Below, one piece after another: positions 38,752-51,352 of a stretch of 64,000 nt of DNA (its first letter is position 1; each line of letters starts with the position of its first letter). The stretch is from NCBI GenBank assembly GCA_905250115.1, contig CAJNOI010000027.1, positions 62,001 to 126,000 of the forward strand. The letters run 5' to 3'. The notes beneath the pieces were generated by a model. That model searched no databases. It worked only from the letters and a program-made list of their open reading frames with translations, and was not told the DNA's origin. Both the position numbers and the translations under genes were made by a program. Source of the DNA: Adineta steineri (lineage: Eukaryota; Rotifera; Eurotatoria; Adinetida; Adinetidae).

Positions 38752-41154
38752 TTAATCAACTTCTTCCATACGTGAAGCTTCAGCTGAAACGGCAGCTGAA
38801 TTTTCACCAGCATTCTCAAGTGGTGGCATATCTGAACCAGATTCACCAGCAGCTGCATGATGTTCTTCAATAGCATCTTCTTCATCAATACCTAAACCAA
38901 GTTTGATCATACGAAATATACGATCAGCATGTTGTTGTGGTAATTCAAGAGCGAAACCACTAGCTAAAAGTGATGTTTCATATAATAAAGTGACTAAATC
39001 CTTAACAGATTTATCATTTTTATCTTGATCAACTTTGGATTTAAGTGTTTTGATGATTGAATGATCAGGATTGATTTCAAGATGTTTCTTAGCAGCCATA
39101 TAACCCATGGTTGATGTATCACGTAAAGCTTGAGCTTTCATGATACGTTCCATAGTTGCTGACCAACCATATTGTGATGTAACTAGAAAATAGAAAATTC
39201 ATAAAAATAAAATATAATATTTTATTTATCAAAACTTACCAATACAACATGGTGATGAAACAAGTCGATTACTAATAAGAACTTTTTCAACTTTTTTGTC
39301 CAAAATATCTTTCATTACTTTACATAATGGTTCGAATTTTTCTTTATCTTCTTCGCGTCTAAACAGAAGAAAAAAAATATAGATGAATAATGAAAATATT
39401 TGATATTATATGATACATACTTTTTCTTTTCATCTTCATCTTCGGGTAATTCTAAACCTTCTTTTGTAACTGAGACAAGTTTTTTTCCGTCGAATTCTTT
39501 CAATTGTTGTACACAATATTCATCAATGGGTTCGGTCATATAAATAATTTCAAATCCACGATTACGAACACGTTCAACAAAAGCTGATTGATCAACAACT
39601 TGTCGAGATTCACCAGTTATATAATAAATATCTTTTTGATTTTCTTTCATACGTGAGATATAATCTTTGAGTGATGTTAATTCATCGCCTGATGTTGATG
39701 AAGTATAACGTAAATATGAAGCAATTTTAGCACGATTGTTTGAATCTTCATGGATGCCAAGTTTAAGATTACGTGAAAATTGTTCGTAAAATTTCTTAAA
39801 TGATTCTTTATCTTCAGCTATTTCATCAATTAATTCAACACATTTCTTGACTAAATTTTTACGGATAACTTTAAGAATTTTATTTTGTTGTAACATTTCA
39901 CGTGAAATATTTAATGGTAAATCTTCTGAATCAACAACACCTTTGATGAAATTTAAATATTCAGGCATTAATTCTTCACAATTTTCCATGATAAATACAC
40001 GACGTACATATAATTTAATTGAATTTTTGGTTTTACGATTTTCAAATAAATCAAATGGTGCACGTTTTGGAATAAATAATAAAGCACGAAATTCAAGTTG
40101 ACCTTCAACACTGAAATGTTTAACAGCTAAATGATCTTCCCAATCATTGGTTAATTGTTTGTAAAATTCAGCATATTCTTCAGTTGAAATATCTTCTGGA
40201 TTACGTGTCCAAATTGGTTTTTGTTTATTAAGTTCTTCTTCATCGGTGTATTTTTCTTTGATTTTCTTTTTCTTTTTTTTATCAACATCTTTTTTCTTGT
40301 CATCATCTTCATCGTCTTCAACTTCTTCAATTTTAGCTTCATCTTTTTTCGTTTCATCTTCATCTTTCTTTTCACCGTCTTTCTTTTCATCTTCATCAGC
40401 TTCATCGTCGGAAATTTCCTTGTCACGTTCTTTTTCAACAAGTAATTTAATTGGATAACCAATAAATTGTGAATGTTTCTTAATAACTTCTTTAACACGT
40501 TTTTCTTCAAGATATTCAGTTTGATCTTCTTTAAGATACATAACAATTTTTGTACCACGACCAAGTGGTTCACCGGTTGTATCACGTTTGATGGTAAATG
40601 AACCGCCAGCACTTGATTCCCATAAATATTGTTCATCATCATTATTTTTTGATGTAACTGATACTTTATCAGCAACTAAATAACATGAATAGAAACCAAC
40701 ACCAAATTGACCAATCATTGAAATATCTGCACCAGCTTGAAGTGCTTCCATAAATGCACGGGTACCTGATCGAGCAATTGTACCTAAATTGTTAACCAAA
40801 TCAGCCTAGAGAAAAAAAACAAAAATTAGAATATTTTTTTTTCATAACAAATATTATTTAACTTACTTTTGTCATACCAATACCGGTATCGATAATAGTT
40901 AAGGTATTGCTTGCTTTATCTGGTATAATTTTAATAAATAAATCTTTTCCACTATCAAGTTTTGTTGAATCAGTAAGGGATTCATAACGAATTTTATCCA
41001 AAGCATCGGATGCATTTGAAATTAATTCACGAAGAAAAATTTCTTTGTTTGAATAAAATGTATTGATAATCAATGACATTAATTGGGCTATTTCAGCTTG
41101 AAAAGCGAATGTTTCGACATCACCAGACTCTTGATCCATTTTATCTGCTGACAT
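38752..41154 (-). CDS. HSP90: Cytosolic heat-shock protein HSP90
   Basis: Exons (minus) 41154-40867, 40805-39421, 39358-39240, 39182-38752; 740 aa, normal for cytosolic HSP90. The N-domain has the GHKL ATPase motifs: [25 protein letters not shown] and [10 protein letters not shown] long Lys/Asp/Glu-rich linker follows (residues ~215-270). The middle domain has [20 protein letters not shown] and [11 protein letters not shown] with the catalytic Arg region. The dimerisation domain ends in MEEVD, the TPR co-chaperone docking peptide that marks the cytosolic form. Role: ATP-driven folding and maturation of client kinases and receptors. A TATA box and heat-shock element lie upstream, indicating heat-inducible expression. 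TTC36, a TPR protein, is the next gene upstream on the same strand. Confidence 0.98.
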
Positions 41155-42355
41155 TGTAGTAAAACAAAAAATATTTCGATGAAAATTTTATGTGTACGAC
41201 GACGATTGTGGATGAAAAAGAAATGTAAGTGAAAAGTAACTACGTCTGATGGTTATATAAAATCTAACAAAGAACGTGTAGAATAATCTAGAAAGATCGA
41301 GAATAAGAAGAAAAAAAATGCTTTTCTGTTGTTCCTTCACGTTCCTTTTCTTGCGTTCTTCTTCTTCCTTTCTGCATCATACATTCCAACGCGGTCACTA
41401 GTAAAACAGATATGTGTCACTATGGAGATTGTTGTTATTAACTGGAAAAAACCGTATAAAATCTATTTATTTATTAATATATTTAAGAAAAAAAAATTTA
41501 GGTACTATAAGACCTTGAATATAAAAAATTCTTTTTTTCCAAAAAGGCGTAAAAGAGAAAAAAATACCATTAAGATAATAATGTATGACTGTATTTTTTG
41601 GCCACGTCGACAAAGAGAAAAACAACATGACGTGTTGTATTTTATGAATTGCATAAGAAGAAAAACGTCTCGCTTCTTTCTTATTACTAGACTATAGGTC
41701 TTTAAAATTTTCGCAGTACTAAGTTCACCTTGAATTATGTTGTACTAGCAGAAAAATCCTTGTCACGCTAATGATTTCAAGATTGTTACATTAAATATCA
41801 AGACGATTTTTTCTCCGATAAAAATGATGAGTCAAGGTTGTTTTTTTTCTCAAGGTCAATATATTAACGATATAATATCATCTAAACAATAAATTTCTTC
41901 TTATCAAGTTAAAATTTTCTATATGAAATCAAACAAAATCGTCTTATTCTTTCTTTCATATTATTATAGAAAGGAAATTATTTATTTTTAAAAATTTATA
42001 AATAATTAGATAAAATATATAATTCAATACGACGTCATAGAAAATAGATTTTCAGTACATCGATCAGAAGTATAATTATAGTTACGTGAAATCATCCATA
42101 TTAATTTAAATTCGAAACTACGAAAAAAATTAATTTCGTATATTTTTATATAGATTATATCAACCAAATAAATTATAAAACAAATGTTATTATATTCACG
42201 ATGAAAAAAGTCTTTCGCAATGAATTTAATCTTAAATATTAAAATAGAAATCTTTCCAAAAAGTCTTTATAGATATAATAGTAGAAAAAACTATGAATAT
42301 CTTTTTTTTCAAATATAAAAATGAAAAAAAACAACAAATCATAATAAAAAATAAA
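41155..42355. other. HSP90 upstream region
   Basis: Besides the heat-shock promoter elements, about 1 kb of AT-rich DNA separates HSP90 from the 3' end of TTC36. The 41329-41697 (+) frame is Lys/Phe-rich low complexity and unsupported. Confidence 0.55.
41253..41304 (-). promoter_or_regulatory. HSP90 promoter: TATA box and five-unit heat-shock element
   Basis: Reading the plus strand, 41280-41304 is five contiguous 5-bp units AGAAT-AATCT-AGAAA-GATCG-AGAAT. That is nGAAn alternating with nTTCn units carrying one mismatch each, the HSF-binding pattern. Toward the gene, TATATAA at about 41254-41260 acts as a TATA box about 100 bp from the start codon, and the HSE is about 20 bp further out. Order and spacing fit a classical heat-shock promoter. 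Confidence 0.7.
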
Positions 42356-43132
42356 TTATGAACTATGTGATAGTTCTTTCATCATTTTTGAAAGCATTTG
42401 ATTACAAGCAGCTGCATATGGATTTGATAAAAGTACTTGTTGTTTAGCAAATGCTGAACCAAGTTCAGCAGCTTGTGTAAAATCTTCCAATGATGCCTTC
42501 TCATTATCTAAATAAAACACATGTAATTTAACGTTCAAATATGAAGTTTAGAATTTATTATTTTACCTAAGACTCGATGAAGAATTCCACGTTGTGTTAA
42601 TGCTAATGAAAGAGTTTTTTGATGACGATTTTCAGTAGAGCATAAATCAATTGATTTGGTCAAATCAGCCATGGCTTCTGAAAAAACAAATTAAAACGAA
42701 TTGATAAATAAATAAATAGAATATGTTGATTAACCTTCAGTTTTATTTTGTAATTGATAAGCTTGAGCTCGATTATTGTAAGCTGATGGATTTTGTGCAT
42801 TAAGTAGAATAGCTTGACTAAAATGTTCAATAGCTTCATCTAGACGATTTTGTTCCGCTAAACGTACTCCTAAAAAATATCAAATAGGGAAAAAATTGAA
42901 ATATAAATAATAAATCTCTTAAATATACCTTCTTCTTCTAACTTCTTAATTTCTAATGATTGTTCTACAAAAGATAAAAGATTGAACAATTATTAAATTA
43001 AAAAAATCTCTTACTATCATCTTTAGAATCAGTTAAATCAGATGATGTTGGTTCTTTATCAAAATCCAACGGATAGTTTGGATTGAAAATCGCATTCAGA
43101 ACATATTTATCGTTTTCTGTAATTGTTGTCAT
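42356..43132 (-). CDS. TTC36: Tetratricopeptide repeat protein 36
   Basis: Exons (minus) 43132-43015, 42964-42929, 42869-42735, 42677-42567, 42507-42356; 183 aa, close to vertebrate TTC36 (about 189). The diagnostic N-terminus [11 protein letters not shown], the TPR core [20 protein letters not shown] and [15 protein letters not shown], and the C-terminal signature [20 protein letters not shown] with a final MLSKMM are all present in family order. Three TPR-like units. The vertebrate protein (HBP21) binds HSP70; lying next to HSP90 on the same strand is suggestive but may be chance. All exons after the first begin in phase 1. Confidence 0.92.
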
Positions 43133-44309
43133 GATTGTTTGAATAATATATAAAAGTACAAATTTTAAAAATGAATTACAATAAAAGCGGCATCTTCAAT
43201 CCAGTCACATGAGTGCAAAGATAAGAAAAATGATTCATTAAATAGAATAGTATAGAACAAAAGAGAAACAAAGAGATGTATATATGCGTATTAAATTTTA
43301 TTTGAAATCTGTTCAATCATTTGTGGTTGCCTTTTGTTCATCTCGATTTAGTAATTCAGTAAATTATTAAAATATATATTTCAATAACATTATGTAAGAT
43401 TTTGAATATCTTAAAAATTAATGAGAAAGAAAAATCAAATGATTTTTTTTAATTTAATGGTTATATAAATCAATACTGAAGAAATAAAATAAAATGAAAA
43501 ACTATTGCTCTATTTGTTTGAATATAACGCTAGATAGATATTTAATCATAGGATTGAAGTTATATATCGATACATTTTTGTTAATAACCTTTCGAGTAAT
43601 TATAGAAGAATGTTAACGTTATGAAGTCTAGTAAGATTTTTTTTGTAATCTCTTTAATTTTATTTATATCGTATTAAGTTGGTAACAATGCAGACGTTAG
43701 AATATATATGTCATTCATTATCATTTCGTAATAATAGTAAGCATTACTATTAAGATCTTTTCATTTCGAGAATATATTAATACTCGACAATACAAAAAAA
43801 GGTATTAAAATTATTCTATATAACTGAATATATTTACGTATTCATATTTTGACGACCTGTTCAAACACCATTTGCTCTAGATATTTCGTAATATACTATA
43901 ATAACATACACTAATCAATAAACTATTGTTTAATATTCTATAGAATGATTATATATATTTTCGTAAACAAAGAAAATACCAATTATTCATTGCGTTCTTA
44001 TTAAAGTACGTACTTTGAAATTATTTGAGCCATTATCGAATGTATTAAAATATAAAATTTCTAATTCTGTTCATTGATCATGTTATTAGAAACATGTTGA
44101 ATTATCTATAAGTAATTCAAAGATCGAGCTTAAATGTTTATAAAAAGCAATTAAAAATTTTCATTCAATTACAATCTTAAATAATTTTTTGAGTTGCACT
44201 CGTTTCATACACTACAAAAATATAGGTGGTCATTGTATAAAAAGCTGTGTTAATTTTAATTGACATTTTATACGCATTATGGAGGAGTCATTACGGCAGT
44301 AATAGCAGG
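43133..44309. other. Intergenic, no gene seen
   Basis: About 1.2 kb AT-rich sequence between TTC36's 5' end and the 3' end of the LamG/FG-GAP gene. No supported frame or repeat. Confidence 0.6.
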
Positions 44310-47300
44310 TTATCCAGAAGCAGGTGCTACATCGACAGTTGCCGGAGCTTTTGTAATTGACGGAGCTTCTGCAGCGGCCCCAGCAGCAGCAGCAGCGCCA
44401 ATAGACGGAGCTCCTTCAGCAGCACCAGCACTGGCACCGGCAGCAGCTGCAGCGGCAGGTGACGCTCCTGAACCAGCACCAACAGCAGTACCAGCCGCAG
44501 CTGCAGCGGCGCCAGCCGCTTCACCAGAAGCAGCAGCAGCAGGCACCGCTTCTCCGGCACCAGCAGCAGGTCCAGCGGCACCACCAGGTGAAAAGGCACC
44601 AGGCCCAGCGGCACCACCAGGTGAGAAGGCACCAGGTGGTCCAGCTCCAAGTGGTGGTAATGGAAATTTTGGCTGGTTAATAATAAATGGGCCAGCATAT
44701 GGATATATTGGGTTTGATGATGGTAAGATATACCATGAGCCAGTCGATGGACGCCATACACTGAGATCGGTTTTTCCATCACCATCAAAATCTACTCCTG
44801 TTACTGGAATATCACCAAGTATACCCCATTGAGCTATAACAATAGTTGCTGGATTTGTTGATGGTAAAATAAACCAAAAGCCAGTTGATGGACGCCAAAC
44901 TGCAAAATCATATTTTGCATCACCATCAAAATCACCCGGTCTAAGTAATCAATAAAAAAAACAAATATGATTAGAATAAAAGAAAAACGTTCATACACTG
45001 GAATATCTCCATATAGTGGCACACCCCATTGCATAAAAATCTGGAGAATAGGATTTCTCAAAAGCATTATATACCAATAGCCGGTTGTTGGTCGATAAAT
45101 TGTAAAATCTGTTATAAGATCTCCATTCCAATCACCTGCCACTATATATTTAAGTAAGATAAAATAAAAAAAAATAAATGTTATCATTTACTTTTGTTGA
45201 AAACTTACGCGCAGTATCATTAGGTGTAAATCCCCAATGTTTAATCATTTGTATACCGGGTTTAGCCATAAATAATATATACCTAAAAAGCAGAAATAAA
45301 TAAATCACACCAAAGAATAATATTACCAAAATCCATTTGTAGGTCTCCAAACTGTAAAATCACCTATAGCATTTGTAAAAAAGTTAAAATATTTACATAC
45401 AGAAATTGCAAAATAACTTACTTCGTTTATCGGCATCAAAATCACCAACTAAATAGATATTAGTGCAATAAATGATCTAATCTTCTATTCAAAAAATTTT
45501 AACTTACTGACAGGAACATCACCTTTAATTCCCCATGGTTTACGTAATAATGCTACTGGCATTAAACTTGGTATAATTTCCCATACATATGTTTTATTTA
45601 CTCTTGGTCTCCATAAAGCAAAATCACCTAATGAAAATATTTATAGAGAACAAAAATAAAAATATTCTTCTTTTAATTACTGAATCCATCACCATCAAAA
45701 TCTCCAGCAGCTGGTAAATCGGTTGGACGACCCCATCGAAATGTGATAACAAATGATGAAACTCGGTATGGGATGACAAACCAATCACCAGTAAAATTTC
45801 TGTAAACACCAAAATCTCGTAGTCTATCTCCATCAAAATCTCCACAGACTGGTCTATCATAAAGAGTACCCCATTGTTTTTGATAGATTAACCAAGGTCT
45901 TTTACTAGGTATCCACGACCAAAGACCTATAATTGGTGTATAAACAGTAAAATCTGTAACACCATCACCATCAAAATCACAATTTGATACACAAATATCA
46001 CCTGGTTGACCCCTAAAGAGTTTTAAAAGTTTTTATATTAATAGCAAGAGAAAAAAAGAATGAGATTTTAGTCATTTACCATTGTTTCGTCCATTGTACA
46101 CTTGGATCAGACGATGGATTTATATAGTAAGCACCTTTACGATAGACAACAAAATCTGTTTTACCATCACCATCAAAATCACCTGGACAAGGAAAATCAT
46201 TTGGTCTACCCCTTTGAATAAAAAAAAATAAAATTTCTTATCAATATAATTCTTTCTTGATGTCTCTTTTTCTATTTACCATTTATGAATATATTGAAAA
46301 CCTGGATTACTGCTAAGATGAGATATCCATTGAGCAGTTGCTGGACGAAAAACGGTAAAATCAAAATACCTATCACCATCAAAATTACATCGAACTGGAA
46401 TATCATTAGGTAAACCCCAAGGTTTAACTATGATTATATTTGGATTGTTGCTTGATGAGACATACCAGGTCAAATCTGTTGTTCGATAAACAGCAAAATC
46501 TGCAAAACCATCACCATCATAATCAGCAGGCATCTTATTAAACAAAAAATTATATGTACATATCTTCAAAAAAAATATTTCAAATTACATACTGGTATAT
46601 CAAAAATGGTTCCCCATCGAACCGTCAATGGAAAAGTTATATTTTCTCTAAATATTTGAAAATTTAATATACGTGGTGGTGGTGGTGTTAGAGGTTTAGG
46701 TAAAATAACTGCCCATATTGGATCAGTAAGTAAATTAGGATTATCATCAAAACCAAATGTTCCTGGATGAGAAATACCATTAAGTGATAAATCTAATATA
46801 GTTTGACTAACAGCATCTTTCATTGGCCAATAACCAACTAGACATGTTTCATTTCCGAATAAAATATCTTTTTGCATTGAAAAACGAATTTGATCAATAA
46901 GTCTTGGACATCCCCAAAGACGTAAATCTCTTACAGCACCAAGAAATTTTTTTCCAATAATAATATCATCTGTTATTCTCTTTGCTTTAACTGATAAAAC
47001 AACACTTGATACAAATTCTCCATTAACATATAATTGTAATTGATTATCAGCTGGTAAATGTACACATGCTAAATGTGTCCATTGATGAAGTGGTATTGCT
47101 TGTAATGTTGTTGTAAATAAATTCAAACGTCTTTTATTAACTAATGCAAATGTTATTTCACCTTTTGGTTGATATATTAAAAGATATTCACCACGAAAAT
47201 TAAGTAACTGAGCTGAGTCATTTCCACTTGGTAATACATCCGGTCTTACCCATAATTCAATTGTAAAACCTGTTGATGAAAAATTCATATTAATATCTGG

Positions 47301-48521
47301 TATATGTATAAATTGTGCTTCTGATATAAAAACAGCAGCTGAATATATTGATTGACATGCACATGTACTTGACCAATCTGCACAATCAATAGATCTATGA
47401 TATGTTGCATTGATTTTATCAATTTCATATTGTTTATTGATAATACTTAATTGTAAATTATCTAATATATCCGATAATACATGTACAATTAAAGATTTAA
47501 TTTTCCATTTATTATCACTTGATGACCATTCAACATCAAGTTGTTGTTGTTTTAAAAACATATCTTGAATTTCATCCATATGAAATGTTTGTTTACCCGG
47601 AGATTTTAATGCCCATGGTGAATCAGTATGATGTAAATGAAATGATATTTTATTATGTTTATTAAAACTTACATAAAATAAATCTTTATTAATAATTGAT
47701 TCAAGATCATCTAATGACCATATATCATTTGGATAAGTAATATTAACATATGTTGTAGTGTTGATTGCAAGTTCAAAAAGAGTTTCTAAATCAGCTTCTT
47801 TAATTGTATCATCAATTGATTGAGTTTGTACAAAATATTTAGCAACAACATCCTTTTCTTGACTTGCATGAATATATTTTCCAGTACGAAATGAACTTCT
47901 TAAACTATTTAAATTACTTATTGTTGCAGTTCGTGGTGGAATTGTTATAGGTTTTTTAACAGATTGAATGTAATATTCTAATCGAAATTTTATTTTTCCA
48001 CAAAGAATATTTTGTGCTATTGAACTTGCAATTATCATTGATGAAGTTAAAAATTGACATTCAAATGAAATTGTACCCGATAAACTACTCTTTGTACATG
48101 GATATATTGCAGGTATTGGAAGTAATGTTTGATCAACAACATATATAGTTAATGAATCAATAGGTAATGGTTCTATAATCCAAAAGACAGCAAATTGCTC
48201 AACTTCAGGATTCATTTTCGTAATAATTGTTTTTCGTGCTAATTGATCAAATTCTGCTGATGCTATTGCAAATCGAAAACGTACTTGTTCATTATACTGA
48301 TAAATATCTTTTACTGAATCGAATACAACCAATGGATCATACCAAAATAACCAAGCTTTTGGATCTCGACTTGGATTAGTTGCTGATGTATAAATTGTTA
48401 TATTACGTTTAGCATAAGGAAGTTTCATTAAAGGAATTTGATCAGGAACAGCATTTTCACCTTGTATGATAATCAATAAAGATTCAAAGAAAAAAATAAA
48501 TAAAAATATCTTTTGAATCAT
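44310..48521 (-). CDS. Secreted LamG + ten FG-GAP/VCBS-type repeats + Ala/Gly/Pro tail
   Basis: Exons (minus) 48521-46593, 46533-46280, 46211-46080, 46012-45681, 45627-45508, 45448-45422 (27 nt), 45363-45327 (37 nt), 45282-45209, 45141-44997, 44940-44310; 1226 aa, all phases close. Signal peptide (FLFIFFFESLLIIIQG), a ~380-residue unknown N-terminal region, then a LamG/concanavalin-like domain (~400-575; FTIELWVRPDVLPSG, HQWTHLACVHLP, LQLYVNGEFVSS, VGYWPM). Ten ~45-residue repeats follow, of the form GDFDGDGxxDFxVYRPxxGxW...WGxxGDxPV, where DxDGDG is a calcium-binding FG-GAP-like loop. The tail (44310-44700) is Ala/Gly/Pro-rich and GC-rich. Such repeats are most typical of bacterial secreted proteins. 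No membrane helix: probably extracellular, perhaps a matrix or adhesive protein. Confidence 0.85.
44330..44645. repeat. GC-rich Ala/Gly/Pro-coding low-complexity tract
   Basis: GCT/GCC/GCA-type triplets on the minus strand code the C-terminal Ala-rich tail of the LamG/FG-GAP protein. It is strikingly richer in GC than anything nearby. It includes two copies of a short PGAFSPGGAAGP unit near 44575-44640. The antisense frame is also open and Ala-rich. Confidence 0.85.
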
Positions 48522-49951
48522 TATTGAGGGTGTGGATTGTTATTTGATTGTATACATTAGAATGTAATAATGAGGATTTTATAGACAGTTGGAAGTATAT
48601 ATGTACGTGATTTATCATAAAAATAAACGAAAACAATTAATTGATTTTATCTTTATAGGTCAAACTGATGTGAAGTATGGAATCGAAAGTGCATCAAGAG
48701 TAAAGTTAAACAGGAACATAATGGACTAGCTGAGTTTGACCTTTGCTTTATTAAAATCATATGATGTATAATGCTTTTTACTCTGACACGTTCGTAATAT
48801 AGTATCGCATTTCATATTTTCGTTTTATCATTATAAATCTCGATTTGATAGAATGCACTTAGTATTAATTGACCGATTCAAAAAAAAATAAATATGCATA
48901 ACAATACGTAAATCTATTGTTACTAGTTTATATTAGAAATCAAATATAATATTTATCCTAAAATATATTTACGTCAAATTATTTTTCTAACAGACAATTT
49001 ATAATAAAATTAAACTCTTTATTTTTTGTTTGAGTTTTTACTTCATATAAAAAATTATCGTCGAGAGATCCTGGATTCAAACGCTTAGCACTTTCTAGAT
49101 TATCTTTGAAATATTATGAAGTAAATATTCAAAATGATGATAATATCTGTTTTGTAAAAGTAGAGTTCTTTACACATTAAACCTAATTTACTGTAACATT
49201 CAATTATCTATTGTATATTATTTTTATCAAATTCTTTCAAATATATATTATTTAAAAGATCAAATATTGCTCTACAAAACTATATATATGACCTTTTGCT
49301 TCATCACTTATTTTCAAAATACAGTTCTACTCAATTATAACAATGAAAAATATTATGGAATTGTTAAAAAATGAACTGAAATATTCTTACAAAAGAGATG
49401 TAATTATTTATCTTGATAAATTTATTAATACAATACTAGTAGCTGATACTACTAAACAAATAATTAAATGCTATTTATTTATCTTTTTATATATTGCACT
49501 GGAAAACATCAAAAGCTATGTTATTTACTTTACATTTCATGATATTTTATGAAACATAAAATTTCATTGGTGATATAACTTTCATAGTTCCTCTAGGCAT
49601 TTTACTTATATCATAAATCCGATATAAAAAAAAAGGTGCACGTTTTTTTAACCTAATCAAAAATGGCATACGAATGTTTTATATTCGAAGCCTATTGTCT
49701 AGCATATGAATTTTGATCTTTAAATATCGACTGGTAGTCAATCTTTCTATTGATAATCTATGTGTAATTCTAACTACTAGTGAACTCTTACGTTTATTTC
49801 ATCATTTGACTATTTATTTTTACCAATCGAAATTTTCAAAAATTCGATATTCTGTTTATAATAGTTCTTCTGTTCGTTAATTATCCAAATATGGAACGAA
49901 ATATAGATACTATTAGCACACTTAAATCTTATTATCAAATTATCAATTTCG
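48522..49951. other. Intergenic (divergent promoters)
   Basis: About 1.4 kb AT-rich DNA between the LamG/FG-GAP gene (-) and the TRMT10C-like gene (+). A frame at 49343-49552 (+) has no family features. An additional upstream exon for TRMT10C would have to lie here but was not found; ATG at 49891 is out of frame. Confidence 0.5.
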
Positions 49952-50737
49952 ATGCTTTTCCGACATTATTATCGTACATGGTATTGGTCATCATTTGTTC
50001 ATAATTTTCATATTTTTCGTTGTCCTGAACATCTATTTAATCTTCAACGACAAGTACGTCAAGCTAAACTTTTTGTTGCTGCTCGTTTTGCTGATTATAT
50101 CATTATTGATTGTTCATTTTCGAATGAATATAATGATAATGAAATTTTATTAGAGAATTATTATGAAAGACTTCAATTAAAAATTCATTCATGCTTTACT
50201 TCACTTCATCGATATCATTCACCATCATTTGTTATTCTATGTAATGTTTATTCAAATAAAAAAGATAAATTTCTACGAAATAGTCCATATTGTCATGCAA
50301 CATCGTTATCATATCTTGATTTATTTCCTCGAGAACAACTTGTTTATTTATCGCCGGATTCACCAAATATCATGAATAAATATGAACATAATGTTATATA
50401 TATTCTTGGTGGAATATTTCAAAAAAGTATTTTATATTTATTAAGAATTTTCATAAATCTTCTTTTTTTTTAGCAAAAAATGAACGACTTACATTAGAAA
50501 AAGCTGATAATGAACAAATTCGACATCAATCATTACCACTTCAACAGTATCTTAAGTATATTTTCATATTAAAATATATAATTATTGAAATCTATTTTCT
50601 CCTCTAGATTATCATCAAATGCAAGTGCTGTTTTGTCGTTAAATCAAGTATACAATATATTAATGACACTTAAACATAATAATAATAATTGGTTTGATGC
50701 ATTTAAATGTATTCCGGAACGTTGTCTTTCACGATGA
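49952..50737 (+). CDS. TRMT10C: TRMT10C-like tRNA methyltransferase (mitochondrial RNase P subunit 1), short N-terminus
   Basis: Exons 49952-50426, 50474-50555, 50608-50737; 228 aa. The SPOUT-fold core matches human TRMT10C/MRPP1 along its length: FADYIIIDCSF, LKIHSCFTSLHRYHSPSF, then the most telling stretch LDLFPREQLVYLSPDSPN with VIYILGGIF, followed by LPLQQYLK, LSLNQVYNILMTLK and WFDAFKCIPER. TRMT10C methylates N1 of purine 9 in mitochondrial tRNAs and scaffolds protein-only RNase P. The protein is ~170 residues shorter than the human one at the N-terminus; MLFRHYYRTWYW could be a short targeting peptide, or a 5' exon is missing. The usual GGxVDKS continuation is shortened to GGIFQK after splicing. 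Confidence 0.82.
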
Positions 50738-51352
50738 ATAACATATTTTTCATTGTTTGATTATATATTTTGAAAAAATAAATTTATCATATTCAAACAG
50801 TTTTCAGTACAATAGAGAAAAAGTAAAACTATGAGTTCAGTCAATTGATCTTATTCTTAAAGTCATATTAACTTCCGAGTTTATTCTCTTAATATGTATT
50901 ACTAATAAAACAAATAAAGATGATATTTACTATAAAAAATACAATGAATAATAAACTTTGATTTTAGGATTAGTATATTTATAGAATAAATAGCGAAATC
51001 ATTTGAAATACAGCAGATATTTTGCAATATCTAAAAATATCTTAATCTTGTTATTTACTCGTAATAAAAAACATTAGTTATTTATGAAAAACAAGTATAT
51101 CTTTGTGCTTTGTAATCTATAATAGTATACGATAGAATATGGAAAAGAAATAATCTATTTCGCCTTATCTATATATCTGATACAATTTTTCATTGGTTCC
51201 ATTTATGATACCATATTTATTATCTAGAATACGATAACATGCTATACTATTAGTAAATATCTCGAAGAATAATTATATGTATTTCAACTGTCTTTTTCTA
51301 GTTATTATTCGATTTATATTGATTATTTATAGATAGAATACAAATATTAAAA
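50738..51352. other. Intergenic, no gene seen
   Basis: About 0.6 kb AT-rich DNA between the TRMT10C-like and microseminoprotein-like genes, both on the plus strand. Confidence 0.6.

Noticed and set aside
40151-40675. Lys/Met-rich frame (-) and Phe/Ser-rich frames (+) over HSP90
   Set aside because: They are other frames of the charged linker of HSP90; the composition follows from GAA/AAA-rich codons.
44260-44832. 190-codon Ala/Pro-rich open frame on the plus strand
   Set aside because: It is the antisense of the Ala/Gly/Pro tail and last FG-GAP repeats of the minus-strand gene. That gene has clear domains and closed exon phases, so the plus frame is a composition artefact.
49343-49552. 69-codon frame upstream of the TRMT10C-like gene as its missing N-terminus
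   Set aside because: No resemblance to the TRMT10 N-terminal region, and I could not find an in-phase splice from it to the exon at 49952.
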